Shown here in pieces: positions 11,347 through 22,527 of a stretch of 64,000 nt of DNA (its first letter is position 1; each line of letters starts with the position of its first letter). Both the position numbers and the translations under genes were made by a program. The stretch is from the NCBI RefSeq assembly GCF_016808335.1, contig NC_053149.1, positions 40,006,118 to 40,070,117 of the forward strand, read 5' to 3'. The DNA comes from Panicum virgatum (lineage: Eukaryota > Streptophyta > Magnoliopsida > Poales > Poaceae). The notes under the pieces are model-generated. The model ran no database searches. It had not been told where the DNA came from and was given only the letters and a program-made list of their open reading frames with translations.

Positions 11347-12853
11347 CTTATCAAGCGAGAAATTTTTTGTCCATATGAACACAAGAATTTGACGCAGTTC
11401 CAATGCACTTGTTTGAAGCAGTTTGAGCACATAAGGGAATATTCCAACAGACAGGGCCTAAAGCAATGATGCAAAGTGGATTGAGCGCATCAGAGCATAA
11501 ATAAAAAATACTTGTAAAAATGTACATGCAGCAGAGCTCAACTACAGACCAAATCAACAGCCCATGGTCCCATGTCAAGAAATCTACCAAGCAGAACAAG
11601 GGCTCTAGATCTATGTGTGACTCAGCAGGACCTGCACAAAACACAAGAAGTAAGAAGGAAAGGAAAACAAGAAAAGAAATATAGTAAATATAGTACATAG
11701 GATAACTAAAGGGAGATCATCAAAGCATGCAAACATTTTACTAAACTAAAAATATAGAAGCAAAGAGAACAGCAGTGAGGTACTTCAGAAAAGCTAACAG
11801 AGATAAACTTGGTTTTAAAATGGAATTGACTTGTACGAATTTGTAAATTAAAAATGTCTTACCTGAAGAACTATAGGTAACTGTTCAGGCAGTTTCTTGT
11901 CCTCGGAACCATGATCAAGCCACACTTCAAAAGCCGTCAGTTGTTCTGTAAAAAATAGGCTTGGCTGGTTTGAATTAGGAGACAAATAAATTGGTTATAC
12001 TGAAGTAATTGTATTCAACTGGTGACATAATACTAACAAAAACTGCTGTGTTTCTCAAAGTGCTAAGTAACAAATAGAAAACCTGAAACTCTGCATTTGG
12101 ATCAGCAATTAATTGAGGAAGTTTGGAAAGGCAAATCTCAGCAGCCATGTCCCATACATCCCTGGAATTTAGCGAGTTACAAAATGCACAAAATAGTCGA
12201 TGCTAAAACATAGGTTTTAGTAAAGTTAGGTACCACATATGATGGTGATGTGTTGGTGGTAACAATGGATAAGAAATTGGCGAACAATTTGCGGATCGCA
12301 TGATTCTGTCATCAAGCAAGAAATTGCGAAAGAGACTAGCAACCAGAAGATCTTGCCTGAAAAGCCTTTGGAACATATCTGCACAGTGAAACGTCATCAT
12401 GGAACCAATACAGCCAGACATTACTTTTAACTCAAACGATCTTCTCTGATTGCCTTTTTCACAAAAATAATATATCTATCTCCTAGATGCCGTACCATGA
12501 GGAAGAACATTCCATGCAATAGTGTCCCTAGCAGCAGTGAAAATCCAATTTAGCTCTCCAAGAAGAGTTTTACGGTCATTTTGCCGTCCAGGAATTTGGT
12601 CAATAAGAGAATGATCCATAGAATCACGGAGTAGTGATCATGTACAAAACCTGCATAGTTTATAAGCATGGCCCCATGTAAGCACACAATGGCCCTATGA
12701 GTGAGTGGGGAGGGAGGGAGGGAGGGAGAGAACCAGTGCAATGCCATCTTGATGGGTGTTGTGAGGCAAGCCGTAAACACATCAGCAGGAAATTCTGCAC
12801 TCTGGGGAAGAGTTTGAACTTCTGTGAAGATGCAGAGGAGCTAGAACTCCAAT
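11347..12853 (-). pseudogene. RAPTOR pseudogene, 5' (upstream) half
   Basis: Upstream exons of the same RAPTOR copy. In transcript order: about 12853-12726 ([20 protein letters not shown]); 12648-12500 ([20 protein letters not shown]); 12378-12230 ([32 protein letters not shown]); 12165-12082 ([20 protein letters not shown]); 11949-11865 ([19 protein letters not shown]); about 11633-11555; and about 11465-11347 ([19 protein letters not shown]). Lesions: TGA at 12638-12640 where the family has Arg in the RSLLRDSMD motif, and a small deletion near 11615 that shifts the frame just before the LLGRFLDMGPWAVDL motif. The N-terminal caspase-like (RNC) domain, roughly the first 400 residues of RAPTOR, is missing; the homology stops at about 12853. 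The last exon ends at 11347, with the following intron starting GC rather than GT, eight bases before the copia insertion. Confidence 0.9.
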
Positions 12854-13222
12854 CTAGGCGGTGAAATAAACAAAATCACTATGTAAATTAGAAAATCCAG
12901 GAACAATGACGAAACAAACACATGAATCGTGATTACCTTCAACGTCAAGAATAAGAGAAAATATGAGTATACTAAAGAAATATACACTAATTAGAAGCAT
13001 ATAGTAGAAGACCTCACCAAGATCGCAGTTCCAACTACCCACAAATCTTATCGCGAATGATTTGCACTCCAGTCACGATTACAATACAACAGCAACTCAA
13101 CTAGAAGCAAGTAAGAGACGAATGGTCCCCGAAATGCAAACCAGATCGAAAGTTCGCACAAATTTTGTACGGTGCTGAATCAACTCAGAAGCCAAATAAA
13201 GCCCCCTTCTCTTCTGCTCGGA

Positions 13223-13693
13223 TCAGTTGGGGCGGCCGGCGCGGAGGGAGCGGAGGCGGTCGACCCACTGGTCCTCGGGGACGCTGCCGGTCCACGCCGG
13301 CGGCGCGCTGGGGAACTCCACCGCGCGCATCGCGTCCACGATCCGCGCCGCGGCGCCCTCGGGCAGCGGGGCGCGGCGACGGCGCTCGTCCTCCGAGAAC
13401 GCCCGCGCCGCCGCCTCCCCCGCCGTCACGTCACCCTCCTCCCGCTCTTCTTCCTCTCCGTCCGCCTCCTCGTCGTCGTCCGAGGCGAGATCCAGGGCGG
13501 AGATGCCGTTGCCGGCGGCGTCGAGGCGGTGGTGGGGCACGGCGGCGTCCGGGTCGGTGTCCGATTCGGAGTCGGAGGCGACGCCGGCGATGGGGCTGTA
13601 GTTGGCTTCCGGTTCCGCATCGGAGTCCGAGGCGGAGGAGTGGTCGGGGAGGGAGGCGGAGGCTGGGAGGTGGCCGTTGCCGGGGATCGACAT
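13223..13693 (-). CDS. MEA1-like acidic conserved protein
   Basis: An intact single-exon ORF of 156 residues. The N-terminal two thirds is acidic and low-complexity (SDSDAEPE, SDSESDTDPD, SDDDEEADGEEEEREE). A conserved C-terminal block follows at about residues 110-152: IVDAMRAVEFP, then PPAWTGSVPEDQW and RLRSLRAGR. This block and an upstream YSPIAG motif resemble the male-enhanced antigen 1 (MEA1) family, in which a Pro-Ala-Trp segment and a DxQW motif end the protein; that assignment is from memory and inferential. The MEA1 biochemical role is not established. The start at 13693 is the only ATG that keeps the acidic region, and no stop or frameshift interrupts it. It lies head-on behind the RAPTOR pseudogene and its GC-rich codons look undamaged, so it is probably a functional host gene. 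Confidence 0.75.
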   Translation of the reverse strand: MSIPGNGHLPASASLPDHSSASDSDAEPEANYSPIAGVASDSESDTDPDAAVPHHRLDAAGNGISALDLASDDDEEADGEEEEREEGDVTAGEAAARAFSEDERRRRAPLPEGAAARIVDAMRAVEFPSAPPAWTGSVPEDQWVDRLRSLRAGRPN

Positions 13694-13784
13694 GGTGGCC
13701 GCCGGCGACGAGGAGAGAAGTCCAGTCTAGTGGCCCCCGTTCTATCTGTAGTGACAAGCACTTGGGCCTTTATAGGCCGTGTAA

Positions 13785-13927
13785 GACCGTCCACAGTGGA
13801 GGGAGCAAATGAAGGAGCAAATACACTGTTTGACACTGTAGATGTACTATTTGACATTATAGACAGAGAGAGCGTGAGAAACGAGGAGTGAGCAAATTTG
13901 TTCTTGCTCCCTCCGCTGTGGTCAGCC
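13785..13927. mobile_element. MITE, Tourist/PIF-like, in the MEA1-like gene promoter
   Basis: A 143-bp element with imperfect inverted ends: GACCGTCCACAGTGGAGGGA at the left and, reverse-complemented, GGCTGACCACAGCGGAGGGA at the right. It is flanked by TAA at 13782-13784 and 13928-13930. It sits about 90 bp upstream of the MEA1-like start codon, so it may lie in or beside the core promoter. Confidence 0.7.
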
Positions 13928-13930
13928 TAA

Positions 13931-14472
13931 GCACTTCCGATTTGAGCCTTCTTGGATTGAGTTTTTTTTTATAATATTGGATCGAGTTTGAATGTGTAAA
14001 TACAAGCCCAAAGGCTAAATTCAAGTCTAATACGCGCCCACGCAAGGTGAGGGAGCCACACGGAAAGGGAATTAGTGGAGCCCACGCATGTGGTGATGTG
14101 GAGTGCAGTTGGATCGATCGAATGTAAATTTGGATTTTTGGATTAATTTCATATGAATAGTTGGAGAGATATAAACAATCGAATACGGATAGATATTACT
14201 GATATCGTATTTATTTTTATATTTTTGTTCGAATACGAAGTTAGATATAGATAGTATTAGTTTTTATTGAATAAAAATATACTGAATATCGATATTATAA
14301 AATATAATTTTTAATATCTAGATACGGATCGGTTACAGGGGCATACCCCTAGCTCGTGAACCTGATCGCGTTCGTGGCAGCCAGGAAAATCTGCAGGCTG
14401 CAGCTGTCGGACAAACAAGGAAGCGGCTCGGTTCTTCAGCCACCTCGGCAACGGCGGCGCCATGAAATTAAA
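13931..14472. other. Intergenic AT-rich stretch
   Basis: No gene seen. It contains ATAC/GATAT-rich degenerate sequence around 14150-14330. Confidence 0.4.
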
Positions 14473-14810
14473 GGGCCTTGGTTGGCGCTAGGATTTTAGT
14501 GTGCTAATGAATAGTGGTATTTTGACCGCTAATTACAGTGTCAAACAAAGTCAGTTTATAAAACCAACTGCAGAACCCCGCGCTAGTGACCCTGAAGAAT
14601 CTAATAAGAATTTTGACCGCGCGATTAGATGATGGTACTGTAGCATCACTGTAGACAATCATCAATTGATTACCGACATTAGATTCGTCGCGAAAAATTA
14701 CACATATACCTAAAAAGATTTTACAAATAGACTTCATTTATTATTTCATATATGCGAGATTTTTTTTCGGAAAACGTGCGCACTAGTTTTGAAGAATGCC
14801 AAACAAGCCC
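14473..14810. mobile_element. Degenerate MITE of the GGGCCTTG type
   Basis: The ends are inverted: GGGCCTTGGTTGGC at 14473 and, reverse-complemented, GGGCTTGTTTGGC at 14798-14810. The interior has the grass-MITE motifs TACTGTAGCATCACTGTAG and TTAGATTCGTCGCG. About 338 bp. No clear target duplication survives. Confidence 0.6.
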
Positions 14811-15378
14811 AAGCGCACTGCACTGCGCACGGCAGGTCTTCGCCTGGCTGTACCAGTACGAGAACGTGCGTGCACATACTGCGTTCAGCGTGACTACTTC
14901 GGGAGTCCGTGGTCAGCCATTTCCTTCATCGATCGCCGCCGGGTTGTTGTTGCCCTGACTGCAAATATTTGACATTAAATACATGCACTTTATTTCTTTT
15001 GGCATCTAATTCGTGAGCCTTTAAGAGCTAACAAGTTTCCTGTTTTGACTTTTGACGAGCTGTCGAGCTCCGTGCCGCTTCTGCGTTTGGATTCAACAGC
15101 TGAAACTAACCGAGTAAGCATCATTAATCATTGGCCCCAGATAGATAGGTCAGTGCAGACCCGTGTTTTCCCTAATTCTCTCCGAAGTAAAATTCATCAA
15201 GAACGCGCGCGCATTCGCGTCACGGCATTGGATCCTCAGGTAAAGGACAATGCAGTGTGCTTAATAGTAATCGTAATCAGTTCCGATGGTTGCTTCCGGG
15301 TCCTTTCTCTCATTGAAGAGTAATAATAATTAATGTATATATTTCGTCCAGATATCACACACGCGACTAGATCATGAC
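14811..15378. other. Intergenic, no gene seen
   Basis: Unique-looking sequence with no supported ORF or repeat. Confidence 0.35.
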
Positions 15379-15381
15379 TTA

Positions 15382-15574
15382 GGTCAGTCTTAGTGGGAGT
15401 GTCATCGACACAGTTACCAAGACTGAAAATTTAATAACTGTGCCAGTGGAGTGTCATCATGACACTCCTCTCACATTTTATGACACTCTTTTCTTCTCTC
15501 TCCTCATACTATTGGTACATGTTAGCAAATTTAATGTCCATGATACTCCTATAACACTTCCACTGAGACTGACT
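15382..15574. mobile_element. MITE with TTA target duplication (Tourist/PIF-like)
   Basis: A 193-bp element with inverted ends GGTCAGTCTTAGTGGGAGTG and, reverse-complemented, AGTCAGTCTCAGTGGAAGTG. It is flanked by TTA at 15379-15381 and 15575-15577. The interior repeats TGTCATGACACTC-like words. Confidence 0.8.
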
Positions 15575-16545
15575 TTAGAACTTTTCCGACTCCCAGGTGA
15601 TAACGGATTTTCCGAGAATGACTTTACTGTAGCTGCCATTCAATCTGCTAATAGTTTGGGTGGAAACCGGTTGCAACGGTTTGAATTTTGTATTAGTGCT
15701 ACTTTCATTTGGTGTAAAATGATTTTTCTAAAAATCAATACTATTTGCTTTGGTTTCACGAGAGATATAATTTGGTTTGGTTTGGTTTGAAATACTAATA
15801 TCACCGAACGACTGCCATGCGCGTCCTCCTACTTGTGTGATGGTGCTTGAGTAGCCCGTAGCAGTTAAAAGTACAACCACCATCACGCTCTTGCACTACT
15901 TTGGGGTCTCCATCTCCCTCTCTTCCTAAGTTCCCGTGTAACGGCAGGAAAAGATACTGTAATGCTACACGTACGGAAATTTGTTCAGAGAGATCACACT
16001 AATCTTTAATGACTGAAACCGCGTCGCGGTTCTGGTCGGAGAGGCTATGCACGTCAGCTACGAAAATTTTGGCCGTCGGATCGCGATCCGATGGTAAGGA
16101 ATAGACAGGAACGTAAATTTTGCAAAAAAATCTCAAACTTTGTTAAAATGAACACGGAGTCCATCAATTTAATGGATAACCCATCGGACTTTGTGGAACC
16201 TTACTTAAAAAAACCTTAACTTTTAGTAATCGTGCCGTACTCCGTTAATTTTGTAAAAAAAACCCTGGACTTTGTTAAAATAATTATGAAGTCCATCAAT
16301 TTTATGAAAACCCCTTTGTTAAAATAATTATGAAGTCCATCAATTTTATGAAAACCCCCTTGAACTTTTCAGTAATCGACCGGTACTCCGTCGACGCCAA
16401 ATTTACCAAATAACCCCCGCAGTCTACCAATTTTACGAAAATCCCCCCGGATTTTTTGCAGTTCAATTTCTTAAAATAAACCTGAACTGGAGGGCATATT
16501 TCTGCGCGGCAACGCCGCGCAATGTTCTAGTGATTTGCTGACTAC
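15575..16545. other. Intergenic stretch with a 44-bp tandem duplication
   Basis: No gene seen. A 44-bp unit starting TTTGTTAAAATAATTATGAA occurs twice in tandem (16271-16314 and 16315-16358). Related but diverged phrases, such as 'GTCCATCAATTTaaTG', occur from 16135 onward, so this is an older decayed repeat. Confidence 0.5.
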
Positions 16546-16758
16546 GGCCCCATTTGCAGCAGGCTAAAATTTTATCCCTAGAATATATTAATAGCCTAAA
16601 CATAGACTAATAGAACTAATCAAGATCTAACGACTTCTAACTACTAATTAGTCATTATATATACAATTAACATGCATAGCAATTAGCTTATGTTTAGTTC
16701 TTCCTTTTGATATCCAAATAAGAGGGCTAAAGTTTAGACCTAGGATTCAAACGGGACC
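16546..16758. mobile_element. MITE with GGNCCC ends
   Basis: A 213-bp element with inverted ends GGCCCCATTTGCAGCAGGCT and, reverse-complemented, GGTCCCGTTTGAATCCTAGG, both leading into AAA(A/C)TTTA motifs. It is flanked by TAC at 16543-16545 and 16759-16761. The family resembles widespread grass Tourist-like MITEs. Confidence 0.7.
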
Positions 16759-16761
16759 TAC

Positions 16762-17933
16762 ATAATGCCAGAGATATAAATACACAAAATCGGGAGAACT
16801 GCAAGACTTTATGCCACTAACAAGGGAAAAACAAAGAAGAAAAAAGCTAGAGTCAAAAGACATTGTATTACTATCTAATGGTCTTTATCTTTATCTATTT
16901 ATAAAGTACAAAATGTTTCCACTAAAAATTTTTGTTCGGTCCCGCATGTATCACCAATGGGGGGATCCGAAATGTGTGTATAATAAAAACCGAACAAGGA
17001 TACTATTTTTAGATAATGGAAAACATCCGACTTCAAACCTCTTCGTAGCAGGGGCATCAGTCCAAAATTATTACATCACGTATAAAATTTAAAACACATA
17101 ATAGTCCAACATTATTGATCAATGCATAAAATAAACGGCCATCCATGGGATGTGAAGAACTCCATAGATCTTGACTCTAGACCCTGGCATGCTTTGACAA
17201 TCTCATCCATTTCTATCATCAGTGCGCTGCAACAGAGCCCAAAACCAGAGCTAATGCGTCCCTCGGAAAAAAAAACTTGTAAAAAAGTTTTTAGTCTGCA
17301 TTTGTTAAACACAGTTTCATTTCTTGTGAGCTATACTGCCCAACACAAAGAAGCAGCCCCTGTCAATAACATTAAATTGTGCTTAGGATTACCAAGTTTA
17401 GACCAACCATTAAACAAATTAATGGTACTTTGTGGTGATGAAGAACGATACTATATTGTAATCTAAACGGTAGGGATGTAAATAGTATGAATATTTTCTG
17501 ATAGTATTCTAATTCAATCCGGTTTGAAAAGGTTTTTATATGTCCATATCCATTTCTGCACATTCAATATCTGTAATTTATACCTATCCGGATACTAAAG
17601 TTATATTTTTATGATGTCGATATCGATTACAATCTTATCCGCAAAAAGTAACACTATTTGTATTCGACTCCATATTCAAACAAAAATATGAAAATAAATA
17701 CGCAGTAATATCCGTCTGTATACGATCCATTTACATGCCTACTAAACAGAGTCGAATACAATGAGAACATGAAAAAACAATGAATCCATATTGAACAATA
17801 ATATTTGCAATGTATGGGATCTTTAACCATGGCAACACACATACATATTTGCTAGTTGGTTGTAGAAAAGCATAATCTACTAAAAAAATTCTAGAATCTT
17901 TAATGTTTCAAAGCTACAATAGATTGTTATCGC
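16762..17933. other. Intergenic AT-rich stretch
   Basis: No supported gene. 17466-17760 has degenerate TATCCG/GAATAC-rich sequence of repeat character. Confidence 0.4.
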
Positions 17934-17936
17934 TGT

Positions 17937-18182
17937 TGTTGGGCTGAGAGGATTGAGGAGGAAGAGAGGGATGGCTAGGGCTGCAAGGGCACTGGGAACG
18001 CCGCCTGCGGGGCTTTGCCCACGACCGGTAAGAGAGAAGGGATTTCTTTCTAATCTCTTACTTGATTAGATTGATACATCACATCTCCTTATATAGAGAG
18101 GTTTACTTGATCCCTAAGCAAGCGACTAATTAACTCTAATGAGCTAAGGCCCAATAGGCCCTTGACTCCTCTAATATTAACA
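17937..18182. repeat. Possible solo LTR, about 246 bp
   Basis: The segment starts TGTTGGGCTGAG and ends CTAATATTAACA, so its ends read TGTT...AACA as in many LTRs. It contains a CTCCTTATATAGAGAG TATA-like box. I see no partner LTR and no matching 5-bp flanking duplication, so this is only a candidate. Confidence 0.35.
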
Positions 18183-18403
18183 TAGGTATGCTACAAGATA
18201 CATGCAAAACAGATCGCTATTGATTTATAACATCTACATAATAATGTTTGAGATTTCTAAAAGTCACTGCCGACCAAATAGGTGCCGGGAAAAGGATTTT
18301 TTTGGGGGGTGGGGTGGGCGTGGGTGGCAAACGCCCCTAACCGTACTGCTTGTAGTCTTTTTAGGAGTAGCGATAATTTATTTTTTTCCATATTCAATTC
18401 TCG

Positions 18404-18434
<31 letters not shown>
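18404..18434. repeat. Uninterrupted poly-C run (31 C)
   Basis: Thirty-one consecutive cytosines on the plus strand, 0.3 kb downstream of the DUF538 gene. A run this long can form G-quadruplexes on the other strand, and its assembled length is error-prone. Confidence 0.9.
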
Positions 18435-18436
<2 letters not shown>

Positions 18437-18718
18437 AACACATGTTATTTCGATCTTCTGACGAGTTGGAACTACAATGTCCCAACTACCACATTTTAGC
18501 CAAGATACATTCATTCAGAGAAATTCACTTTGACTCGAACGCACGAAATGACTGTCAAGGTCGTAAACAATAAGGAACTACTTCATCACACTCTGACACC
18601 CCAATCTACATGGTGTACGCATCATTTCTTTTGGTGCTACAGAACAGTCATACCGAAATGGTCAGTCCCAGCTTAAGGGATGCACGCATCCATCACGATC
18701 ACGTTACCTATGAATGAT

Positions 18719-20588
18719 CTAGAACTTGTCTACGACAACACCATCCCTGACGACCTCATAAGCATCCCGATTCCGGGTCTTGTTCATGCCGGCGGCGAAG
18801 TGCACCTTGGTGGCCTCGGCCCTGACCTCCGTCACCTTGGTCCAGATCAGGATCTTGGTCTTGAGGCCCTCGACGTGGGTCAGCTTTCCCTTCTCCAGGT
18901 AACCCGTCACGCTGGTGGCGAACCTCAGGACCGACGAGTCCTTGTACCCGACCTCGCAGGGCGATGCGATGTACACGGTGAGCAGCTTCGTGTCCTCGGC
19001 CAGCTCGTAGTTGGTCGCGTCCTGGGGGAACAGGCCCATTGGGAGCTCATATTCCTTGAGAAATTCAGGCAGTGGTTTCTGCATCTTCCCTGAAACCAAG
19101 CAGGGGTTCATGATCAGATAAGTGGACAAAGGAAGCAAGTTTGTGAGGGAAAAAAAATGAAAACAGATATATGTATGGTTGTCCTACCTTTGATTTTGTT
19201 CACCATCCATTTAGCTCCATCTCCAATGCTGCTAGAGATTGACTGAAAATTGCAAAAGGCTAACAGAGTCAACACAAAGGAGTTTCTATCTGTTGCAAGA
19301 ATGTCTCCCAATGTAGTTTACATTCATGCTTGCGAATAGAACGAGGAAGACATTCAGGTAGATACTATTATGTTTCACTTTGTGAAATTAGATGTGACTG
19401 ATAGCATGGATCTCTATCCCCAATCCACAGAATTTGATCTGTTGTAACCTGCCATGTTCAGGAGGTTATGGTGGCGAAACACAACACCATCCTGAAGTGA
19501 TATAAGATGAGAATGACTTTAATCGCGCTTCAATTATAATGTGGCCACTATCACAACAACGCAACATCAGCCTATGTGGCGCTATTTCTGAACCTCTGGC
19601 CAACTTGAACTCTCCCCACCATTATTCACGTGTGATTTCCGTGTCCCTATTCTTCAGTTTCTTTTTTTTCTTTTTTGAAAGATCCTGAATCTTGCGGTTC
19701 GGCGTTATTCTTCAGTTTCAATGGAGCAAATTTTAGTGCAACCAAGAACACCTGAACCTTCGCCTCATTGATTTTCTCCCTTCACCATGCCATTCAATCC
19801 GTAAACGATACTTGACGAAATTCTGAAGCTGGGGCCCTTAGCAGCCCTGCACCATGGTTGCAATGGTGGATACCATGCCATTCTGAATGCTGAGCCTAAC
19901 TATTCTCAGTATGGAATGGTAACTAACGAATTCTGATAGCACGATCCAGTACTCAGCTTCTATTATACACCGATTAGTTATTCGGTTCATTGGATCTATC
20001 CAAAGTTACAAAAGCCCATAAACAGTAATAACGGATGTATTGTCAGATTTAGTACCCAGCTCCTTGACCACGCCCACAAGCTACGCAATTGGGAATCAAA
20101 ACGGCAGAAAATACGGCACAGCTTGCGTCAGGCTATACAACCGTTATGATCATCTTGTCTAAACCGATACCCAGACATCTTTGGATCTGAACATGATCAT
20201 CTCTGTGGCAGGTAACGAAAAGGGTGACGTTGAAACGACAGGTTGGTACTGTTTCAAGTAACATGGGCAAAACTGATCGATCCGCGTCACCACCGATCAT
20301 TAACATCGATCTTCAAATAAAAAATTTCATGATTCGATAAGATACATGTTGGATCGATGATGAACACGGAGAGAGCGAGTAAGAGACGAATGGAACAGGA
20401 AACGAATGCGAAGGTACATTTTTCAAAGATTCTTTGCAAAATGCCATGGATCAACGGAAACGGCAAAAAATCTTTGGGAGGTGGGGGTGGCTTTTCCTTA
20501 CGTTGATGTCGTCGCCGGCGCCGTTCATCTCGGCGTTGGCCTTCTGGCTGAACCAGTACCCGCCCACCTTCCCCATGAGCTGATCCAT
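18719..20588 (-). CDS. DUF538 family protein, three exons
   Basis: Exons on the minus strand are 20588-20502, 19242-19188 and 19089-18719, with GT-AG introns. Their sum is 513 nt, giving 170 residues. The start is the ATG at 20588 (MDQLMGKVGGYWFSQKA), the expected N-terminus of this plant family. Exon 2 gives SISSSIGDGAKWMVNKIK. Exon 3 gives KMQKPLPEFLKEYELPMG, the conserved NYEL...VYIASPCEVGYKDSSVLRF core, and the end AYEVVRDGVVVDKF. The length matches the family's usual ~170 residues and no lesions are seen. DUF538 proteins are plant-specific beta-rich proteins linked in the literature to stress responses; a reaction has not been settled. There is no signal peptide. The 1.26 kb first intron is large relative to the CDS. 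It is divergently arranged with SEC61-beta and shares the intervening promoter region. Confidence 0.93.
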
Positions 20589-21189
20589 CCCTAGCTCCTC
20601 GATCGTATCAGCCCCTTCTCCCTCCGCTTCCCACGATCAAACCGGCTCCAAGGCCTGGAACAGCCAGCAGCAATCCCTTTTTGGCCGGGATCTACCAGCG
20701 CGACCAAACCTGCAAGGGGACGAGGGACAGAGGGAGCCAGAGCTGAGAGAGGAGGAGGGATCGCCGGCCGCGCCGGCAACCTCGTTCTTGTTTTCGCCCC
20801 GGGTGGGTGGCTGGCGGTGGCAATTTTTAGAACGTGGGGTCGGGTGGCCTGGGATCCACAGGTCGGGTGGGGCCACAGCCGGCAACTGGGCTGCGTCTGT
20901 CCAATTGTCCATGTCCGAGCCTGTTGGGCTGAAACGGCAGCCCACCGCGTTAGGAAAGCAAAACCGACCCGTGCCGTGCACGTGACACCACTGAATCCGC
21001 GTGCCGCTTGCGGGCCGGGGCTCCCAAGGAGGACAGGACCCGACCCGCTTGGTCACGCCACGTCGTCCAATCAGATCGCGCGCTGCACGTCACCCGCCTC
21101 GGAGCGGATCCTGCACCGGACCGGGACGCGACCCGCGACCGCGACAGGGGGGGTGCGTATATGAATATGAACGCGGAGGGCGCCCGCCG
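20589..21189. promoter_or_regulatory. Shared divergent promoter, DUF538 and SEC61-beta genes
   Basis: About 600 GC-rich bases separate the two start regions. Seen directly: a palindromic G-box CACGTG at 20979-20984 followed by ACACC, a CCAAT box at 21067-21071 (plus strand) and a TATA-like TATATGAAT at 21158-21166. The last lies about 25-35 bp before the likely SEC61-beta transcription start. Activity in both directions is inferred from layout only. Confidence 0.45.
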
Positions 21190-22265
21190 CGCCTGGATCG
21201 CGCTCGGGCATCAGACTCTTCTGAAACTGAAAGGAAGGACGCGAAGCAGAAGCGGCAGCAGCGGATTCATCGCCGTCAGGTGCGCGCCCCTCCCTCGATC
21301 CACCGCCCAGCCCCTTCTCTTCTGCCTGGGGTCTCGCACGCGATCCTGCTGATTCCGTGCCCGTGTGCCCATAGAGCAATTCTCTTGGTTTGTTTTGGTT
21401 GCCGATTGCCTGGGAGTTCGCTTTAGATCTGCGTGTTTAGACTCTTCGAACTCGTGCGTAGCTGGTTGGTCTTAGTGCGATTCCGGTTGTTTTGGTTGTG
21501 CGGAAATTAGGTTCCAGTTGTATAATTTGCAGAATTCCCCCCAAATTGATACGTCTGTTCTCGTGATGATCTTTGGTCGTAAACTGAATGCTGATGGAAA
21601 ATTCCTTGGTCCTACTAGACCTGGTTAGCGGCTTCTGTCTTGGTTTGTATGTTGGAACTTAGATGAGTAGATCATCCCTCTTTAGTTTCAGTGTGAACAA
21701 TGCCTTCTGTTGATTTTGTAGTACTCCTTGCAATGAGCATATATGCATGCAGTTGTCCTGTTAGAGATATACGGTTTTAGGCTTCGTTGTCATGCCCTGG
21801 ATGTATGTTTTGCCTAATCTGATGCAATCTCAGCCCATTGCTTATATAATTCTATTATTCTAATGTGAAGCTTGTGCATACATACCATTGCCCATTGTAA
21901 TGGTCTATCTTGTATACAAGATCAGACATCATATTAACGCAAAGTAGTGGCTGAATATGCTTCATGTGCAAACTGGGAACTGAGTTTCGGTTTAGCTATC
22001 CCAGTGTAATCTTGCCTGTTAAAGCAGGGGACCGAAATCAGAATTGGATATGTTCCGGTTACTTGTAAGCGCAAGAAATGTTACATTAATGTTTTCTGTT
22101 TCATCAGTAAACAGACAATTGCATAAAGGTCCCATACTATATTGTGCTCTGCTAGAATATGTGGCACCTGCTATTTGATGGTCAAAACACTTTTTATGTT
22201 GTGGCATTTTTGACAGTTGTAGTGCTGCAAGTCTTTTATAAGCCCAACCTATTGTTGACATGCAG
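21190..22265 (+). other. SEC61-beta 5' UTR exon and intron
   Basis: A non-coding first exon probably runs from about 21190 to 21279 (CCGTCAG|GTGCGC donor), followed by an intron of 986 bp ending ACATGCAG at 22265. The second exon carries 16 bases of leader and the whole CDS. A long leader intron is common in highly expressed plant housekeeping genes. The transcript start is inferred. Confidence 0.6.
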
Positions 22266-22281
22266 TGAGTGCTAAGACAAG

Positions 22282-22527
22282 ATGGTGGCCAACGGTGACG
22301 CACCTGCCAGAGGGAGTGCAGCAGCTGCTGCAAGCCTGCGCAGGCGTAGAACCACAAGTGGTGCTGGTGGTGGTGGAGGCGGTGCCAGCTCGATGCTCCA
22401 GTTCTACACTGATGAGGCTGCTGGTGCTAAGATGTCCCCGAACACTGTTCTGATCATGAGCATTGGGTTCATTGCCGTTGTTGCTATGCTGCATGTTTTT
22501 GGGAAGCTGTACCGCACCGCTAACTAG
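22282..22527 (+). CDS. SEC61B: Protein translocon subunit SEC61 beta
   Basis: The 81-residue tail-anchored subunit of the endoplasmic-reticulum SEC61 translocon, which helps move nascent proteins into or across the ER membrane. Layout: a short polar N-terminus rich in Ala, Ser and Arg (LRRRRTTS); a poly-Gly stretch; the family signature around residues 38-55 ([16 protein letters not shown]); and one hydrophobic helix at about residues 55-74 ([20 protein letters not shown]) followed by KLYR and a short tail. Length and order match plant SEC61-beta proteins. The start is the first ATG after the 5' UTR splice acceptor. No lesions. The neighbouring divergent DUF538 gene is functionally unrelated as far as known. 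Confidence 0.97.
   Translation: MVANGDAPARGSAAAAASLRRRRTTSGAGGGGGGASSMLQFYTDEAAGAKMSPNTVLIMSIGFIAVVAMLHVFGKLYRTAN

Noticed and set aside
13165..13891. Large plus-strand ORFs opposite the MEA1-like gene
   Set aside because: GC-rich shadows with Arg/Pro/Gly-skewed composition. Only the minus-strand frame has the acidic-plus-conserved-block structure.
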